Assembly (NCBI GenBank): GCA_038961845.1
Contig: CP152408.1
Location: forward strand, 1,178,001-1,242,000
Length of the DNA stretch: 64,000 bases
Direction of reading: 5' to 3'
From: Xylophilus sp. GW821-FHT01B05
GTDB taxonomy: Bacteria > Pseudomonadota > Gammaproteobacteria > Burkholderiales > Burkholderiaceae_C
Shown here: positions 17,418-25,690 of the stretch, in pieces
Layout: the number at the start of each line of letters is the position of its first letter
Position numbering within the stretch: position 1 is the stretch's first letter
The notes under the pieces: model-generated
What the model saw: only the letters and a program-made list of their open reading frames with translations
Told to the model about the DNA's origin: nothing
The model's database searches: none
Program-made: the position numbers and the translations under genes

Positions 17418-17898
17418 ATCGGCGGCGCGGCGCCAACTGCTGCGCGCAGGCGCGCTCTGGCTGGCCTCGGCCGCAGGCGTGTCTGCGGCCGAGCGCGGTA
17501 GCTGGACCTTTGCGCTGCCCACGCTGGATGGTGACCGCTTCCTGGGCCCGGCGGACTTTGCCGGCCCGGTGCTGGTCAACTTCTGGGGGCGCGATTGCCC
17601 GCCCTGCGTGGCCGAACTGCCGCGCTTGCAGCAGTTTGCGCAAGCCCATTCGGACTGGGCCGTGCTGCTGGTGTCTACCGACGCGCCGGCCGATGCGCGG
17701 CGCTTTCTGCAGCAGCGCGGCATAGGCCTGCCGGCACTGCGTGCGGGCAGCGGCGTGGCGGGTTTGATGCGCGCGGCCGGCAACCGCAGCGGGGCCTTGC
17801 CCTTCAGTGTTGCCGTGCATGGCGGGCGCATCTGCCATGCGCAGACCGGCGAGGTGTCAGAGGCCGACCTGCAGCGGCTGCGCCAAGCCTGTCGCTGA
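17392..17898 (+). CDS. TlpA/ResA-like thioredoxin-fold protein
   Basis: This 168-residue protein has an N-terminal export segment (RRQLLRAGALWLASAAGVSAA, residues ~13-33) and a TlpA-type redoxin domain. The active site is CPPC at residues 69-72 (VNFWGRDCPPCVAELP), with Asp in place of the usual Trp before the first Cys. The cis-proline region is ALPFSVAVHGG. It overlaps the end of the receptor gene by 26 bases, so it is surely cotranscribed. It probably works in the periplasm, perhaps on the CxxC of the receptor plug (inference). ATG 17392 is preferred to an in-frame start at 17359. Confidence 0.85.
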   Translation: MRAPSCPSESAARRQLLRAGALWLASAAGVSAAERGSWTFALPTLDGDRFLGPADFAGPVLVNFWGRDCPPCVAELPRLQQFAQAHSDWAVLLVSTDAPADARRFLQQRGIGLPALRAGSGVAGLMRAAGNRSGALPFSVAVHGGRICHAQTGEVSEADLQRLRQACR

Positions 17899-17920
17899 CT
17901 TGCGCTATCGTGGCGCCACC

Positions 17921-19039
17921 ATGCACGACGCCGCACTCCACCACCTCCGCGCCACCCTGCAAACCCACATCGACGACGGCCTGCTGCCGGGTGCGGTGGC
18001 CTACATCCAGCACCGCGGCGCCACCCCATTTTTCGAAGCCTTTGGCGCGCGGGCGCCGGGTGCGGAGGCGATGGCGCCAGACAGCATCTTTCGCATCTAT
18101 TCCATGACCAAGCCCATCGTCTCGCTGGCCGCGATGATGCTGGTGGAGCAGGGACGGCTGCTGCTCACGCAGCCGGTATCGCGCTGGCTGCCGGCCTTTC
18201 GCAATCAGCAGGTGCTGACCGCAGGCGGGCTGGAGCCGGTGCAGCGCGAGGCCACGGTGCAAGACCTGTTGCGCCACACCGCGGGCCTGAGCTACGGCTG
18301 GGAAGAAGGCCCCATTGCCGACGCCTACCGCGCCGCGCGCATAGGCTCGCGCGGCCTCACCAATGCCCAGACCGCCGCCGCGCTGGGCCCGCTGCCGCTG
18401 GCGCGCCAACCCGGCAGCGCCTGGGAATACAGCCGCGCCACCGATGTGCTGGGCATGGTGCTGGAGGCCGTCTGCAACGAGCCGCTGGGCGCGCTGCTGC
18501 AGCGCATGGTGCTGGGCCCGCTGGGCATGGTCGATACCGGTTTTTACGTACCCGAGGCCAGCCACAGCCGCCTGGCCGAGCCCTTTGCCCAAAACCCGCT
18601 GACCGGCGCCGCCGTAACGCTGAACGACGTGCGCGCGCCAGTGCCGCTGGAGCCTGCCGGCGGCGGGCTGGTATCCACTGCCGCCGACTACGCGCGCTTT
18701 CTGTCGCTGATGCTGGGGCAGGGCACGTATCAGGGCGTGCGGCTGGCCGGGCGCAAGACGATTGCGCTGATGACGGCCGACCACCTGGGCGACATCCCCG
18801 TGGCCGGCACCATCCTGCCGCCGGGCTACGGCTTTGGCCTGGGCTTTGCCGTGCGGCGCAGCGAAGGCGTGGCCGCGCGCCTGGGCTCGCCCGGCCAGTA
18901 CAGCTGGAGCGGCATGAGCGGCACGGTGTTCTTCGTCGATCCGGCGGAAGAGCTGTTTGCCATGCTGCTGGTGCAGGCGCCGGGGCAGCTCGACTACCTG
19001 TGCGATCTGTGGCCCAACCTGGTCTACGCTGGGCTCTGA
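17921..19039 (+). CDS. Serine hydrolase of the beta-lactamase/class C esterase family
   Basis: This is a 372-residue member of the beta-lactamase (PF00144-type) family, which includes esterases such as EstB and D-aminopeptidases. The nucleophile motif SMTK (Ser61, Lys64) and the tyrosine motif in WEYSRATDVLG are present. GSPGQYSWSGMSGTVFFVDP contains the segment equivalent to the third motif. No signal peptide is visible, so it may be cytoplasmic. ATG 17921 is 22 bases after the TlpA-like gene; an upstream in-frame start would overlap that gene. Confidence 0.87.
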   Translation: MHDAALHHLRATLQTHIDDGLLPGAVAYIQHRGATPFFEAFGARAPGAEAMAPDSIFRIYSMTKPIVSLAAMMLVEQGRLLLTQPVSRWLPAFRNQQVLTAGGLEPVQREATVQDLLRHTAGLSYGWEEGPIADAYRAARIGSRGLTNAQTAAALGPLPLARQPGSAWEYSRATDVLGMVLEAVCNEPLGALLQRMVLGPLGMVDTGFYVPEASHSRLAEPFAQNPLTGAAVTLNDVRAPVPLEPAGGGLVSTAADYARFLSLMLGQGTYQGVRLAGRKTIALMTADHLGDIPVAGTILPPGYGFGLGFAVRRSEGVAARLGSPGQYSWSGMSGTVFFVDPAEELFAMLLVQAPGQLDYLCDLWPNLVYAGL

Positions 19040-19090
19040 TAACGGCCACTAAACTCCTGATCCTTTCAACGCCGGCTTTCTCTCGCATCC

Positions 19091-19696
19091 ATGGACATTC
19101 TCATTCTGGCGACCTTGGTCGTCATCGCGTTTGGCGTGCTCAAGGCGCATGACCAGCGCCGGCGCGTGGTGTTGCTGGGCAGCCAGTTGCGCCAGTACCA
19201 AATCGAAAAGCTGATGGAGAACCTGACCGAAGGCTATCTGCGCGGCCTGGGTGAGCAGGATGCGGATCGCCGCGCGCAGATCTGGGGCTTGCTGGCGGGG
19301 ACCGAAGAGGCGCTCAATGGCCAGTTCCAGCGCTTCGTGGTGGACTTCGCCAAGCTCGATGCGGCGGACACGCGTGTGAGCACACTGCCCTTCGCCGTGC
19401 CCTTTGCCGACAAGCTGTTCCCGAGCGCGACCTTTGACCTGCGCCAGGCCTTTGCCATCCATGCGCGCGGCATGGCCGAGGTGGCGCAGAACCAGCAGCA
19501 GCGCTCGCCGCGCGACAAGGCCTTCACCATGTCGGCCGAGCTGTTCCTGATGCAGCACAGCTGCCACTGGTTCTGCCGCTCCAGGGCCGTGGCATCGGCG
19601 CGGCTGCTGGCGCGGCACAAGACCTCGTATGCGCAGGTGCTGGACGCGGTCAGCCCGGGCACGCGCCAGGCTTACAGCAGCTTGGTGGGGCGCTGA
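19091..19696 (+). CDS. Conserved hypothetical protein with N-terminal membrane anchor
   Basis: I do not recognise this 201-residue protein. It begins with one hydrophobic helix ([17 protein letters not shown]) and continues as a soluble helical domain with [22 protein letters not shown] and a C-terminal [22 protein letters not shown]. The anchor with no cleavable site suggests a cytoplasm- or periplasm-facing membrane-tethered protein. Codon use resembles the neighbours. Its end overlaps a degenerate ABC ATPase fragment in another frame. Confidence 0.7.
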   Translation: MDILILATLVVIAFGVLKAHDQRRRVVLLGSQLRQYQIEKLMENLTEGYLRGLGEQDADRRAQIWGLLAGTEEALNGQFQRFVVDFAKLDAADTRVSTLPFAVPFADKLFPSATFDLRQAFAIHARGMAEVAQNQQQRSPRDKAFTMSAELFLMQHSCHWFCRSRAVASARLLARHKTSYAQVLDAVSPGTRQAYSSLVGR

Positions 19697-19839
19697 CCGG
19701 CGTGTCCTTTGCGCTGGAGCGCGGCGAGCTGCTGGGCTTCATCGGGCCCAACGGCGCGGGCAAGTCCACCACCATCAAGATCCTGGCCGGCATCCTGCGG
19801 CCTGACAGCGGACGGCACCACGCATCCACCGGGAGCTGA
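19682..19839 (+). pseudogene. Remnant of an ABC transporter ATPase (N-terminal piece only)
   Basis: In the frame offset from the preceding gene, translation from ~19681 reads [20 protein letters not shown], then [24 protein letters not shown], and hits a stop at 19837-19839. This is the first ~45 residues of an ABC-2-type ATPase, including Walker A. The signature, Walker B and the rest are missing. No start codon or upstream segment is apparent. A long inverted repeat follows directly. Confidence 0.75.
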
Positions 19840-19842
19840 CTA

Positions 19843-19938
19843 TTTAATTGATAGCTGGTAGCCCAGGTGAATCCTGCATTTCAGGTGCTTTTATGCCTGA
19901 AATGCAGGATTCACGCCGGCATGCAGCTATCAAATTTA
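19843..19938. repeat. Long inverted repeat between convergent units, likely bidirectional terminator
   Basis: A perfect 19-bp stem, GTGAATCCTGCATTTCAGG (19867-19885) and CCTGAAATGCAGGATTCAC (19896-19914), is nested inside a 9-bp outer pair TTGATAGCT (19848-19856) and AGCTATCAA (19925-19933). It shares the TAGCCCAGGT and TAGCTAT words with the CCCAGG repeat family. It lies between the ABC remnant and the convergent GST gene. Confidence 0.8.
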
Positions 19939-20568
19939 CTTTAGGCCTTCTGTGTCAAGCGCCTTGCGTACCGCCGGCCGTTCACGCATGCGCAGGTACC
20001 AGGCCTTCAGGTTCTCCAGGCCGTCGAAGTGGATGTTGGCTTTGTAGACCGACTCCAGCCACGAGGCCTGGCCCCATTGGGTCAGCGAATACAGGTAGGC
20101 ATCCGCGACCGTGCAGGTGTCGCCCATCAGGTAGTCGCGGCCAGCCAGTTGCGCGTCAATCCAGGCGTAGCGCTGTTCCAGCTTCGGCTTGGCGGTCTCG
20201 GTGCCGTACTTGCCGGCCAGCACCGCGTAAAGCAGCGGGATGTAGCCCTTGTGCACTTCAGAGGTCAGGAAGCTCAGCCACTCCTGCAGGCGATAGCGGG
20301 CCATGCTGCCGTTTTCGGGGGCCAGGCGGGATGCCGGCTGCAGGTCGGCCAGGTACTGGACGATGGCCGGGCCTTCGCGCAGCAGCGTGCCGTCATCCAG
20401 CTCCAGCAGGGGGACGTAGCCGAAGGGGCTGAGTTCAAAAAAATCCCGGCCGTCTTCGGTCTTGTGCGTCTTGTAGTCGACCTTGACCAGGCTGATGTCC
20501 AGGCCAAGTTCGTTGGCGACGATATGCGGTGACAGCGAGCAGGCGCCCGGGATGTAGTACAGCTTCAA
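19936..20568 (-). CDS. Glutathione S-transferase, beta class
   Basis: This 210-residue cytosolic enzyme would conjugate glutathione to electrophiles. The N-terminal thioredoxin-like domain reads MKLYYIPGACSLSPHIVANE, with the beta-class cysteine (Cys10) that forms a mixed disulfide with glutathione. The cis-proline block is GYVPLLELDDGTLLREGPAIVQYL. The helical C-terminal domain has the N-capping motif YLMGDTCTVADAYLYSL. It is divergent from an HxlR-type regulator, which may control it. Confidence 0.93.
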   Translation of the reverse strand: MKLYYIPGACSLSPHIVANELGLDISLVKVDYKTHKTEDGRDFFELSPFGYVPLLELDDGTLLREGPAIVQYLADLQPASRLAPENGSMARYRLQEWLSFLTSEVHKGYIPLLYAVLAGKYGTETAKPKLEQRYAWIDAQLAGRDYLMGDTCTVADAYLYSLTQWGQASWLESVYKANIHFDGLENLKAWYLRMRERPAVRKALDTEGLK

Positions 20569-20673
20569 GGTGCTTGTCCAATGCTTGTGGGTCGTTGCAC
20601 TTCAGAAAACAAAGTGCCTGTGGTGATGCTACGGACCAGGGCTAAATATGGAAGAAGGCAATAAAATTGCACA

Positions 20674-20689
20674 TAGGTTAAAAAACTAT
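20674..20689. promoter_or_regulatory. Candidate operator between GST and HxlR genes
   Basis: The 150-base divergent gap is AT-rich near TAGGTTAAAAAACTAT, a near-palindrome (TAGGTT/AACTA). HxlR/MarR-type dimers bind such sites close to their own promoters. No precise promoter can be assigned. Confidence 0.3.
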
Positions 20690-20718
20690 ACCGACCAGGC
20701 TTTGCCGCCGGATGTGCT

Positions 20719-21060
20719 ATGAAATCGAACGTATCTGGCTGCTCTGTCGAAGAATCCATGCGCCTGCTGGGTGGGCGTTGGCGACTGCTGCTGGTGTCTT
20801 ACCTGGTCGACGGGCCCAAGCGCTTCAACGAACTGCGCCGGGACGTTCCCGGCATCTCACAGCGGTCGCTCACCCTTGACCTTCGCGCGCTTGAAGAAGC
20901 CGGACTGGTGAAGCGCACCGTGCACCCCAGCGCCCCGGTGCGGGTCGAATACGCCCTCACGGCCGACGGCGAGCGCCTGAAGCCCGTCGTGAGCGTGATG
21001 ATGGACTTTGGGCTCTGGCTGAAGGAGCGGGCTCAGGCGCCGGTGGTCATTGAGGCTTGA
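20719..21060 (+). CDS. HxlR-family transcriptional regulator
   Basis: This is a 113-residue winged-helix DNA-binding protein. It has the family opening GCSVEESMRLLGGRWRLLLVSYL with the conserved N-terminal cysteine (Cys8), the wing block KRFNELRRDVPGISQRSLTLDLRALEEAGLVKR and VRVEYALTADGE. Members with the N-terminal cysteine often sense electrophiles or oxidants, which suits control of the divergent glutathione S-transferase. Its 3' end overlaps the convergent DegT gene by 14 bases. Confidence 0.92.
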   Translation: MKSNVSGCSVEESMRLLGGRWRLLLVSYLVDGPKRFNELRRDVPGISQRSLTLDLRALEEAGLVKRTVHPSAPVRVEYALTADGERLKPVVSVMMDFGLWLKERAQAPVVIEA

Positions 21061-22270
21061 CCGGCGCCGAAGCAGCCAGCACCTCGCACACCTGCCCAAA
21101 CCGCGCCTCGTCCAGCCAGGGGCTGTTGCTCACCGCCAGCAGGCGCGCCGCCAGCGCGCGCGCGTGGGGCAGCTCGCCCGCTGCGGCTGCCGGCACGGCG
21201 CTGGCGTACTGCGGGTAGTCGGGCAGGGCGCGCACAAAGGGCAGGCCCAGGCCCAGGCCGGCGCCCCAGTAATCACGCAGCACGGCATCGCGCTGTGCCT
21301 GGTCCGGCATCAACAGCAGCAGCACCGGCCAGGTGCCGGCCGCGCTGTCGGTCAGCAGGGTGATCCCCGGGATGCGCGCCAGCCGTGCCAGCCGCCGTGC
21401 AGCGCGTTCTGCGCCATCGGCCAGGAAGGCCGGCAGCCGCTGCAGTGCGCGCACGCCCACCGCGCGGCGCCAGCGGCCGGGGCGGTGCAGGGGAATGCGC
21501 AGGCTGAAGTCGTCGCCCGCCGCATCCACCCAATCGCCGCGCGCCAGTGCCCGGCGCAGCGGCGCGCCATAGGCCCAGCGCAGGCCGGCCGGGCGGTAGA
21601 GCGCGGCGTAGCCCAGCAGCTCCACGCTGCGGCGCAGCTCCCAGGCCCAACTGGCGGGCACGGTGGCGCGGCTGGCATCGCGGCAGGCAGCGCGCAGCGC
21701 GGCATCGCGCGCCACCAGCACGCCGCCTTCGAAGATGGTCAGGCCCTTGCCCACGGCCAGGCTGTAGAAGCCAATGTCGCCCTGCAGGCCGACGGCGGCA
21801 GCGCCGATGCGCGCGCCCAGCGCCTGGGCCGCGTCTTCGATCACCCAGGCGCCCACGGCATGGGCGCAGGCCAGGGCCGTGGCCACATCGGTCACGCGCC
21901 CGGCCAGGTGCGTGGGCAGCACGGCCAGGGTCTGCGGGCCGCACAGCGCGGCCAGGGCGGCGGGGTCCAGGTCGAGCGAATCAGGCCGCAAGTCGCACAG
22001 CCGCAGCGCCAGGCCGCAGTGCGCCACGGCCAGCGCCACCAGCGGGCAGGTGTAGGCCGGCACGATGACTTCTGTGCGCGCGGGCGCCAACTGCTTGAGC
22101 GCGGTCAGCGCCACCACCAGCGCGGCGGTGCCTGAGCATTCGAGCTGCGTTGATTCCACCCCCAGAAAGCGCGCCAGCGCGCCCTCCAGATCCGCATCGC
22201 CGCCGGGCCACAGGTCGGCGGCCTGCAGCGGCAAACCAGCGGTGGGCGGGGCGTCGAAGTTAGCGGCCAT
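21047..22270 (-). CDS. DegT/DnrJ/EryC1/StrS-family aminotransferase
   Basis: This 407-residue PLP enzyme belongs to the family that makes amino sugars and related compounds. It has SGTAA (residues 46-50), IIEDAAQ-type VIEDAAQALGA (Asp146) and the Schiff-base lysine Lys175 in FYSLAVGKGLTIFEGG. The usual motif around the lysine reads SFxxxKxLxxGEGG, so it is a divergent member. It is the last gene of the long minus-strand operon. Its start (22270) overlaps the upstream EmrE-like gene by 11 bases. With the EmrE-like pair it recalls ArnB/ArnE/ArnF, but ArnA, C, D and T are absent, so the product is unknown. Confidence 0.85.
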   Translation of the reverse strand: MAANFDAPPTAGLPLQAADLWPGGDADLEGALARFLGVESTQLECSGTAALVVALTALKQLAPARTEVIVPAYTCPLVALAVAHCGLALRLCDLRPDSLDLDPAALAALCGPQTLAVLPTHLAGRVTDVATALACAHAVGAWVIEDAAQALGARIGAAAVGLQGDIGFYSLAVGKGLTIFEGGVLVARDAALRAACRDASRATVPASWAWELRRSVELLGYAALYRPAGLRWAYGAPLRRALARGDWVDAAGDDFSLRIPLHRPGRWRRAVGVRALQRLPAFLADGAERAARRLARLARIPGITLLTDSAAGTWPVLLLLMPDQAQRDAVLRDYWGAGLGLGLPFVRALPDYPQYASAVPAAAAGELPHARALAARLLAVSNSPWLDEARFGQVCEVLAASAPVKPQ

Positions 22271-22715
22271 GGCTGGCATTGTCGCCAGCCAGCGCAGCGG
22301 CATTGGCGCTGGCCGAGCCGGCGCCCGGGTTGCCGCCGGGCGCGTCGTCTTCGGTTTCGCTCAAGGCCAGGCAGACGATGCCGGCGACGATGAACAAGCC
22401 GCCCATCACCTGCGGCACGCCAATGCGCTCGTCAAACAGCCACACCGACAGCAGCAGCACCGAGACGATTTCCAGGTGCGATGCCGCAAACGCCGGCCCG
22501 ATGGGCGCGTGCTTGAGCAGCGTCATCCACGCGAAGAAAGCGCCCACGTAGCCCACAAAGGCGCCATAGATCCAGGGCTGGCTGAACACGCGCAGCAGCC
22601 AACTGGTGCTGAACTCCAGCGGCAGCGCCTGCGCGCCCGCGTACTTGAAGCTGATCTGGGCCAGCGTGTCGAAGCCCATCAGCACCAGGAAGCCGATCAG
22701 ATAGAAGCGCTTCAT
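22260..22715 (-). CDS. Small EamA/EmrE-like membrane transporter subunit B
   Basis: This is a 151-residue protein with four predicted membrane helices (FYLIGFLVLMGFDTLAQISFKYAG; WIYGAFVGYVGAFFAWMTLL; ASHLEIVSVLLLSVWLF; QVMGGLFIVAGIVCLALS). That is the size of a half EamA unit or SMR protein. The hydrophilic Gly/Ala-rich tail (~30 residues) is unusual. Its start is one base after the stop of the sister gene (TGAcATG), so the two are probably made together and form a heterodimer, as ArnE/ArnF or paired SMR proteins do. Substrate unknown; a lipid-linked or amphipathic compound is plausible. Confidence 0.82.
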   Translation of the reverse strand: MKRFYLIGFLVLMGFDTLAQISFKYAGAQALPLEFSTSWLLRVFSQPWIYGAFVGYVGAFFAWMTLLKHAPIGPAFAASHLEIVSVLLLSVWLFDERIGVPQVMGGLFIVAGIVCLALSETEDDAPGGNPGAGSASANAAALAGDNASHGR

Positions 22716-22716
22716 G

Positions 22717-23085
22717 TCAGTGCAGGCCCACGATTGCGACGCCTATCGACACCAGCAGAATGCCCGCCACCCGCATGCGCGAGAGCTTTTCGGCAAACAA
22801 GAAGCGCCCCGCCACCATGATGGCCACGATGTTGATCGAGCCCAGCAGCACGCCCTCAGACAGCGGCACCAGCGACAAGAAGGCCAGCCACAGCAGAAAT
22901 TCCGCCACGTAGCAGCCAACGCCTATCCACAGCCAGGGCCGCCGCGCCATCCACTTCCAGCGCGCCAGGCCGTCGCCGGCGCGCGGGTCGCCAGCGGCAG
23001 CCTTGAAGGCCAGCTGGCCGCCGCTGTCGACCAGCACGTTCAACACCCACAGCGTGATGATCAGCGGCGTCAGCTCGCTAGCCAT
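22717..23085 (-). CDS. Small EamA/EmrE-like membrane transporter subunit A
   Basis: This 122-residue protein has four predicted helices (LIITLWVLNVLVDSGGQLAFKAA; WLWIGVGCYVAEFLLWLAFLSLVPL; EGVLLGSINIVAIMVAGRFLF; RVAGILLVSIGVAIVGLH). It is homologous in layout to its neighbour and to ArnE/EmrE. ATG 23085 (MASELTPL) overlaps the stop of the upstream hydrolase gene by eight bases. The open frame extends upstream to 23157 but that part lies inside the hydrolase gene. Confidence 0.82.
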   Translation of the reverse strand: MASELTPLIITLWVLNVLVDSGGQLAFKAAAGDPRAGDGLARWKWMARRPWLWIGVGCYVAEFLLWLAFLSLVPLSEGVLLGSINIVAIMVAGRFLFAEKLSRMRVAGILLVSIGVAIVGLH

Positions 23086-23962
23086 GCGCCACGGCTTCCC
23101 GGTGGTGGCCGGCCGTGCCCTGGGCCACGCGCGCCACGAAGTCAGCGGTGCGTGCAATCACGGTGCGGCGCTCGCGGTCGATGGTGATCATGTGGTAGCT
23201 GTCGTCCAGCAGCACCAGCTCAACCGGGGCGTGCGCCACGCCGCGCACGATGTCGTGGGCATTGCCCACGGCAGATACATCGTCCTCGCGCGCATGCACC
23301 ACCAGGCAGGGCGAACGCACATCGTCCAGGTGCTGCAGCACGTGGGCCGACAGGCGGCGCATCTCCTGGATGCTCCACCACGGGTTGCCCGGCAGGCCGG
23401 CGGCGGCGCTGTCGCCCGACTGCATCTGCGCCACGATGCGCTTGCGCAGCGCCTCATCCTTGATGCCGTAGGGCGGCTGTTCCATGAAGACGCTGCGCCG
23501 GCCAATGCCCAGCAGGCGAAACAGCGGCAGCAAAAACGCCAGCTTGGAATAAGCCGGAATGCTCCAGCCGTCGTAGCGGAAGATGGTGGACAGCGCACAC
23601 ACGCCGGCCACCTGCCTGGGCCGCTCTTGCGCCAGCGCCAGCGCCAGCACCGAGCCCATCGACAAGCCACCCACCACCATCCGGTCTACATGCGGCGCGA
23701 AGCGGTCAGCGCCCGCGCGCACGCTGCCCAGCCAGTCGCGCCAGCGCGTGCCAACCAGGTCGTCCACCGTGCCGCAGTGGCCGGCCAACTGCACCGCGTA
23801 CACGGTGAAGCCCTGCTTGTGCAGGCCCTTGGCCAGCAGCCGCATCTCGTTGGGCGTGCCGGTCATGCCGTGGATCAGCAGCACGCCGGTACGCGCATGC
23901 GCGCCGTGGCCTTCCAGCAAAAACTCGTGTGGCGTGACGCAGACCTGTTCGGAAAGGCTCAT
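23078..23962 (-). CDS. Alpha/beta-fold hydrolase (carboxylesterase/lipase-like)
   Basis: This is a 294-residue hydrolase with the complete triad in order: oxyanion-hole strand GVLLIHGMTGTPNEM, nucleophile elbow GLSMGS, acid in VVHAREDDVS and histidine in LLDDSYHMITID. The domain order and length fit the EstA/monoglyceride lipase-like carboxylesterases. No signal peptide is visible, so it is probably cytoplasmic. ATG 23962 overlaps the HAD phosphatase stop (ATGA). An N-terminal extension to 24061 would overlap the HAD gene and is rejected. Confidence 0.88.
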   Translation of the reverse strand: MSLSEQVCVTPHEFLLEGHGAHARTGVLLIHGMTGTPNEMRLLAKGLHKQGFTVYAVQLAGHCGTVDDLVGTRWRDWLGSVRAGADRFAPHVDRMVVGGLSMGSVLALALAQERPRQVAGVCALSTIFRYDGWSIPAYSKLAFLLPLFRLLGIGRRSVFMEQPPYGIKDEALRKRIVAQMQSGDSAAAGLPGNPWWSIQEMRRLSAHVLQHLDDVRSPCLVVHAREDDVSAVGNAHDIVRGVAHAPVELVLLDDSYHMITIDRERRTVIARTADFVARVAQGTAGHHREAVAHG

Positions 23963-24741
23963 GCCGCCACACGCTCCCGCGCGGTCACGATGCGCGTCAT
24001 CAGCGCCGTGGCCTCGCTGAAGTCGGTAAAGGGCGCATGCGCAATGCCGTGGCTGCGGCAATGCTCGATCAGCTTGTACTTGGCCAGCACGAAGTCGGCC
24101 TTGCCCGATACGCAGAAGTCAGAAGTGCTGTCGCCCACGTAGAGCACGCGGCCATGCACCGTTTGCTGCTCGGCCAGGCGCTCGCACTTGCAATTGCCGC
24201 TGGCGCGGCTGCAGGCGGCACTGGCCCAGGGCGACTGCAACTGCCAGCTGCGCGGGCCGGTCTGCACCAGGCGGTTGGCGATCACCGGCAGTTCGCCCAG
24301 GCCATGCAGGCCCAGCACGGTGCGGATCACGTGGTCCAGCCCATCGCTCACCACCTGCACCGGCAGGCCCAGGCGCCGCGCCTCGCGCACAAAGCCGGCA
24401 AAGTGCGGGTCGATCTGGATCGTCGCCAGGTGCGTGCGCAGCTCTTCTGCGCTCATGTCGAGCAGCGCGATCTGGCCGGTCATGCATTCGCGCGAGCCGA
24501 TGTCGCCGCGCTCCCAGGCGTCTTCCAGCGCCTGCCAGCCTGGCTGGCCGAAGCGTGTCAGCAAGGTGTCGGTCACGTCTTCCAGGCTGATGGTGCCGTC
24601 GAAGTCGCTCTGCACCATCCAGCCGGTGGCCGAGGATGGCGTTGGCATGGCGTTGCCGGTCACGCGGTGCAGTGGAATGGTCCGGGCGCGCCGAGCGGTG
24701 GCGGGGCGCATCTGTTGCATGTCATGCATGGCATTACTCAT
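23959..24741 (-). CDS. MtnX-like HAD-IB family phosphatase
   Basis: This 260-residue protein is a haloacid-dehalogenase phosphohydrolase. Motif I is SDFDGTIS, motif II lies in VQVVSDG and motifs III/IV in LYVGDSTSDFCVSGKADFVLAKYKL. The four-cysteine patch near CSRASGNCKCE matches MtnX-like/HAD-IB members. The start overlaps the HlyD-like stop by eight bases. The N-terminal ~35 residues before MPTPSSATGW are basic and may not all be used; 24741 is the first start in frame. Substrate unknown; a phosphorylated small metabolite is expected. Confidence 0.85.
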   Translation of the reverse strand: MSNAMHDMQQMRPATARRARTIPLHRVTGNAMPTPSSATGWMVQSDFDGTISLEDVTDTLLTRFGQPGWQALEDAWERGDIGSRECMTGQIALLDMSAEELRTHLATIQIDPHFAGFVREARRLGLPVQVVSDGLDHVIRTVLGLHGLGELPVIANRLVQTGPRSWQLQSPWASAACSRASGNCKCERLAEQQTVHGRVLYVGDSTSDFCVSGKADFVLAKYKLIEHCRSHGIAHAPFTDFSEATALMTRIVTARERVAA

Positions 24742-25690
24742 GGAAGTTCACCCGCACTTCCTGGCCTATACGCAGGCTGGAGGGCTGGTCAAAGGTGAGA
24801 AAACATTCGACTACGCGCACGCCGACGCGGGCGGCCTGGTCTTCGTCGAGCCGGCTGGCTACGTACACCGGGCTGATGCGCTGTACCCGCGCCGGCAGTG
24901 CCGGGCCGCCGTCTACGTGCACGCTGGCGCGCATGCCGACCTTTACCCGGGGGGCAAAGCTGCCGTTGAGTTCGGCACGCACCAGCACCGGCCGCTGCGG
25001 CAGCAGCACCAGCACCGGGCGGCTGCCTTGGGCATCGACCGCGCTGCCGGGCTGCACGCGCAGCCGCAGCACGGTGCCGTCCTGCGGCGCGGTCAGGGCC
25101 AGGCGCGTGACGCGGTTGCGCGCCTGGGCCAGCTTTTGTGCGGCGACCTTGGTGTCGGCCTCGGCCACGGCGGCGGCGGCGGCGGCTTCTTGCTGGGCCT
25201 GCAGCGCTTCGTCGGCGCGCTGGCGGTCGAGTGCGCCGGCCTGGGCGGCTTCCGTCAGGCGCTGGCTCAACTGGCGTGCCGGCGCCAGCTTGGCGGCCTG
25301 GGCCCGCTGGCGCGCTTGCGCCGCCTGCAGCTCGGCTTCGGCCATGGCGACTTCGCCGCGCGCGGTGTCGGACTGCAGGCGCAGCAGCACTTGGCCGCGG
25401 CGCACCGTGGCGCCTTCGGCCACGGCCACTGATTCGACGATGCCGTCTTGCTGCGCCATCACGTCGAGCAGGCCGCCCTCGATCTCCACCCGGCCGCGGG
25501 CGATGGCCACGTCGGCGGGGCCGGAGGGCGCTGCCTGCGCATGCGCCTGGGCCATGGCGCTGGCCGAGGGCTTGCCGCTGCTGTCGAAGCAGCCGGCCAG
25601 CAGCAGCGGCACTGCGGCCGTGGCGGCCAACAGCGCCCCGGCGGCCAGGGCTGCGGGAATCCGGCGTGGCCGGGAATGAAGCTGCTTCAT
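24734..25690 (-). CDS. HlyD/MacA-type periplasmic adaptor lipoprotein of the efflux system
   Basis: This 318-residue membrane-fusion protein has a lipoprotein signal ending LLLAGC (residues ~15-30). It also has a biotinyl-lipoyl-like half (IVESVAVAEGATVRRGQVLLRL), an Ala/Gln-rich coiled-coil hairpin (AEAELQAAQARQRAQAAKLA to AEADTKVAAQKLAQARNRV), the second lipoyl half (LTAPQDGTVLRLRVQPGSAV) and a C-terminal beta domain. ATG 25690 overlaps the ATPase stop by four bases. It would link the MacB-like permease to the NodT/OprM-like outer-membrane channel. Confidence 0.9.
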   Translation of the reverse strand: MKQLHSRPRRIPAALAAGALLAATAAVPLLLAGCFDSSGKPSASAMAQAHAQAAPSGPADVAIARGRVEIEGGLLDVMAQQDGIVESVAVAEGATVRRGQVLLRLQSDTARGEVAMAEAELQAAQARQRAQAAKLAPARQLSQRLTEAAQAGALDRQRADEALQAQQEAAAAAAVAEADTKVAAQKLAQARNRVTRLALTAPQDGTVLRLRVQPGSAVDAQGSRPVLVLLPQRPVLVRAELNGSFAPRVKVGMRASVHVDGGPALPARVQRISPVYVASRLDEDQAARVGVRVVECFLTFDQPSSLRIGQEVRVNFHE

